Part shown: positions 14,353 through 15,958 of the stretch, one piece after another
How the letters are laid out: each line of letters begins with the position of its first letter
How positions within the stretch are numbered: position 1 is the first letter of the stretch
Assembly (NCBI GenBank): GCA_900553885.1
Contig: USFD01000073.1
Coordinates: forward strand, 1-15,958
Length of the DNA: 15,958 nt
DNA from: an uncultured Ruminococcus sp.
Lineage (GTDB): Bacteria > Bacillota > Clostridia > Lachnospirales > Lachnospiraceae
Direction of reading: 5' to 3'
The notes under the pieces: generated by a model
What the model was told of the DNA's origin: nothing
The model's database searches: none
The model's input: only the letters and a program-made list of their open reading frames with translations
Made by a program: the position numbers and the translations under genes

Positions 14353-15104
14353 AGTACGGCCACCTCCGCCATATTTTCTGCCCATACAGAGAAGAAGGAT
14401 TGATTAAAATGTATCCCGTCCTCCTCATAATACTGATCTTCTACAATACCGGTATTATCAATATACCCCACCCTCTGACTGTCGCACAACTGTTCCAGGG
14501 CGGCATTATACTCCCCGATCTGCTCAAAAGCCGGATAATCTTTATACGCTTTTTCCTGCACAGGGAAGATCGAATTTACAAAAATGTGCGCATCCGGGAT
14601 CTCTGCCTGCAGGGTTTCCAGAAACTCTCCATACAGTTCCGTAAACTGAGCAATATCTCCGTTTGCAGCATTGACATCAGCGCTTCCAAGTGACAGAAAA
14701 ATAATCCGGGGACTAAGCGCTTTTGTCTTCTGAATCAGGCTGTCAGACTGATCCAGATGCACACCTGCCTCTGCCGCAATACTGGATGCATTGAGAATAT
14801 TATACTCTGTAAATCCCAGGGCAGACGCATCTCCCAGAACAACCGCCTGTGAGAAGCGCTCTTTTAAGCTGCGCTCCCCGCTGTCTTTGCCGTCCTGCTC
14901 TTCCAGACGGCTGATTTTTTCTTCTATAACTGTAATATCCTCGGACTCTGCACTCTCTATATACCCGATTCCTTCTGACGTATCCGCATGGCCTGCCGTA
15001 AGCCGGCCAATTCCGCGGATAAGCAGAACAATCAGCAGAAACACAGCCAGAACACAAATCCCCAGCAGAATATTCCGCTGCGTTCTTCTTTTCATCTTCT
15101 TCAT
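14349..15104 (-). CDS. Membrane-anchored SGNH/GDSL-like protein with altered catalytic blocks
   Basis: A 251-residue protein with a basic N-terminus, one membrane anchor (about 11-29), a charged linker (about 40-80) and an SGNH-hydrolase-like domain. Block I reads VVLGDASALG (88-97) where active enzymes read GDS: the nucleophile position is A93, with a serine one residue later (S94). Block III reads LGSADV (139-144) instead of G-x-N-D, so the oxyanion asparagine is A142. Block V is intact, DGIH with D229 and H232. The protein could be a non-catalytic carbohydrate-binding relative, or S94 might serve as nucleophile. It opens the MBOAT operon, and its stop overlaps the DUF4358 start by 4 bases. 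ATG 15104 is chosen (GGGA upstream at 10 bases, hydrophobic segment near the N-terminus); the frame extends to 15233, but an ATG there would begin right at the predicted transcription start. Confidence 0.82.
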   Translation of the reverse strand: MKKMKRRTQRNILLGICVLAVFLLIVLLIRGIGRLTAGHADTSEGIGYIESAESEDITVIEEKISRLEEQDGKDSGERSLKERFSQAVVLGDASALGFTEYNILNASSIAAEAGVHLDQSDSLIQKTKALSPRIIFLSLGSADVNAANGDIAQFTELYGEFLETLQAEIPDAHIFVNSIFPVQEKAYKDYPAFEQIGEYNAALEQLCDSQRVGYIDNTGIVEDQYYEEDGIHFNQSFFSVWAENMAEVAVL

Positions 15105-15142
15105 AGCTGATTCATCCCGTTTTTCTATTTCTGAACTTCCAT

Positions 15143-15168
15143 GCTGTACCGTCTTAAATATGTACAGC
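15143..15168 (-). repeat. Inverted repeat in the leader of the envelope operon
   Basis: GCTGTAC (15143-15149) and GTACAGC (15162-15168) are perfect 7-base complements separated by 12 bases, about 70-90 bases downstream of the predicted start site of the operon and about 40 before the first gene. It could be an operator or an mRNA hairpin. No U-tract follows in either direction that would make it a terminator. Confidence 0.4.
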
Positions 15169-15241
15169 TTCCGTTTATAAACTTTCTCTTTTTTACTGAC
15201 ATCCTGTCCTGCAGAGCACTGCCGGGACAGCATTATTTATC

Positions 15242-15270
15242 ATTATACACGAAATCAGCTTTTCTGAAAA
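15242..15270 (-). promoter_or_regulatory. Sigma-A-type promoter of the envelope acylation operon
   Basis: On the minus strand TTTTCA (15265-15270), 17-base spacer, TATAAT (15242-15247). The -10 box is perfect and the -35 box matches 4 of 6. The predicted start near 15235 gives a leader of about 130 bases before the SGNH-like gene. Tight spacing of the genes downstream suggests it may serve the run as far as the P-II-like gene. Its -35 box lies only four bases from that of the divergent promoter. Confidence 0.6.
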
Positions 15271-15274
15271 GGAA

Positions 15275-15304
15275 TTGTTCTTTCTTCCATATATATGGTA
15301 TCAT
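15275..15304 (+). promoter_or_regulatory. Divergent promoter for the DUF5721 gene, with a palindrome in the spacer
   Basis: On the plus strand TTGTTC (15275-15280), an 18-base spacer, TATCAT (15299-15304; 5 of 6). The spacer contains the perfect 12-base palindrome CCATATATATGG (15287-15298), which may bind a dimeric regulator or be a chance A/T run. The -35 box is weak (3 of 6). Confidence 0.4.
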
Positions 15305-15313
15305 GTTGTTACA

Positions 15314-15369
15314 GTCCGCAGCATACACCGGCAGTCTGCCATACGGCTTTTGCCGGCAAATCCGCGGAC
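15314..15369 (+). promoter_or_regulatory. Nested stems in the DUF5721 leader
   Basis: Outer arms GTCCGC (15314-15319) and GCGGAC (15364-15369) enclose inner arms CCGGCA (15328-15333) and TGCCGG (15351-15356). Both stems are perfect and can form together, starting a few bases after the predicted transcription start and ending about 16 bases before the ribosome-binding site. No known riboswitch class was recognised. It may be a stability or regulatory structure. Confidence 0.35.
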
Positions 15370-15398
15370 ATACACTGAAAGAAACGGAGGATAACGGA

Positions 15399-15887
15399 AT
15401 GATATCGCTTTCTCTGACGGATATTAAAGGATTTATGTCCCAGCTTCTCCTGTCTGAAACATTTGATAATTTTTCCTTTATCGAGGGAGAAATTGTGACT
15501 TTTAATACATTCAGAATTGACGGATTTATTCAGAAAGATTTTTTTGATACAGAGGAAGAACCTCCTCAGTATTCCTGCTGGAAAAATCTGAGAGAATACT
15601 GTTTCTCCATTATCAGAGGGAAACGTACTCCTCTGAGTTTTCATCTTATTTTCAGCCTTTCCCCGGAAAATACCAAACGCCTGATGGCGCAGAGCACTCC
15701 CGCACTGCATGCGGAAGACGTCCAGGGCCTTTATCTGAACATCCGCTATGACAGCAGACACCTGTCCTGTATAACCGGAACCTCCTTTAAGACATTTACC
15801 CTGGATAAATCCCTGGAACACGCCTGGGACGAAATGGTACAGAAATTTCTGCGGCAGAAAAAAATAGAGTTTGTACGGGAGAACTGA
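15399..15887 (+). CDS. DUF5721 family protein
   Basis: A 162-residue soluble protein without signal peptide or membrane segment. The beginning (MISLSLTDIKGFMSQLLLSE, then FDNFSFIEGEIVTFNTFRIDG) matches the pattern I recall for DUF5721, a small family of unknown function seen mainly in Lachnospiraceae. The middle contains a charged DTEEEPPQYSCWKNLRE segment, and the C-terminus is a charged helix ending in KKIEFVREN. No catalytic motif is visible. The frame is open back to 15141, but ATG 15399 has GGAGG exactly eight bases upstream and gives the family length; the upstream part runs through the divergent promoters and looks non-coding. It is transcribed away from the envelope operon. Family assignment is from memory of the N-terminal pattern and could be wrong. 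Confidence 0.8.
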   Translation: MISLSLTDIKGFMSQLLLSETFDNFSFIEGEIVTFNTFRIDGFIQKDFFDTEEEPPQYSCWKNLREYCFSIIRGKRTPLSFHLIFSLSPENTKRLMAQSTPALHAEDVQGLYLNIRYDSRHLSCITGTSFKTFTLDKSLEHAWDEMVQKFLRQKKIEFVREN

Positions 15888-15888
15888 G

Positions 15889-15950
15889 GGAATTCGGATT
15901 TGTCGAAATGAACCTAGATTAAGAAATACAGGAAATATTCAGAATTCCTG
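15889..15950 (+). repeat. Inverted repeats downstream of the DUF5721 gene
   Basis: GGAATTC (15889-15895) and GAATTCC (15942-15948) are inverted copies. A smaller stem, CAGGAA (15929-15934) with TTCCTG (15945-15950), uses part of the same sequence. No T-tract is visible before the window ends, so it is not clearly a terminator. Nothing else was recognised in this last stretch. Confidence 0.3.
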
Positions 15951-15958
15951 GATAGAAT

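Noticed and set aside
15105..15233. 43-residue N-terminal extension of the SGNH-like protein
   Set aside because: The first ATG would coincide with the predicted transcription start and have no leader; the membrane anchor fits the start at 15104.
15141..15398. Long N-terminal extension of the DUF5721 protein
   Set aside because: It runs across both divergent promoters and a structured leader; ATG 15399 has an ideal GGAGG site.
1..15958. Search for tRNA, rRNA, insertion sequences, attachment sites, phage or defence genes
   Set aside because: No cloverleaf, ribosomal RNA, transposase, integrase or recognisable defence domain was found by eye on either strand.

Overview
The window reads like a stretch of chromosome from a gut-type clostridium, most likely a Lachnospiraceae member (Bacillota). 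This is inferred from gene content: DUF5721, DUF4358, a Csp-like subtilase, a two-domain DUF1538 protein with a P-II partner, and a LigA of the variant type I associate with Clostridia. Strong AGGAGG-type ribosome-binding sites, moderate GC and very tight gene packing agree with it. I see no rRNA, tRNA, CRISPR array, transposase, integrase or phage gene; it looks like ordinary chromosome.

Left block (1-2670, minus strand). A clear sigma-A promoter at 2643-2670 probably drives four genes: a zinc-ribbon protein with a long Ala/Lys/Glu repeat tail, a divergent signal peptidase II (LspA), a NudC-type NADH pyrophosphatase, and a bacteriohemerythrin whose start codon lies inside the end of nudC. 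At the edge there may be the first codons of one more gene.

Centre (2820-6076). A Csp-like S8 serine protease is the only long plus-strand gene here. Its leader holds two mutually exclusive hairpins that look like an attenuator, and a 17-bp perfect hairpin includes its stop codon. A ClpX-type unfoldase with an acidic N-terminal extension, away from any clpP, converges on it.

Right block (6195-15270, minus strand). Eight tightly spaced genes probably form one long transcription unit or a few overlapping ones, starting from a promoter at 15242-15270. The first four (SGNH-like protein, DUF4358 protein, MBOAT acyltransferase, DHHW-like protein) form an envelope acyl-transfer module resembling alginate or peptidoglycan acetylation systems. 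Both esterase-like partners lack canonical catalytic residues. rluF (translationally coupled) and ligA follow. The last two encode a membrane protein with two DUF1538 repeats and a P-II-like protein with two P-II-like repeats; I consider these the best candidate for an under-described system, a transporter with a dedicated P-II-type regulator.

Right edge. A DUF5721 gene is transcribed rightwards from a promoter back-to-back with that of the envelope operon. Its leader can fold into nested stems.

Several starts were moved inward from the longest possible reading frame because a ribosome-binding site, an operon overlap or family length favoured the shorter form. Functions are read from motifs and family memory; no database search was possible.
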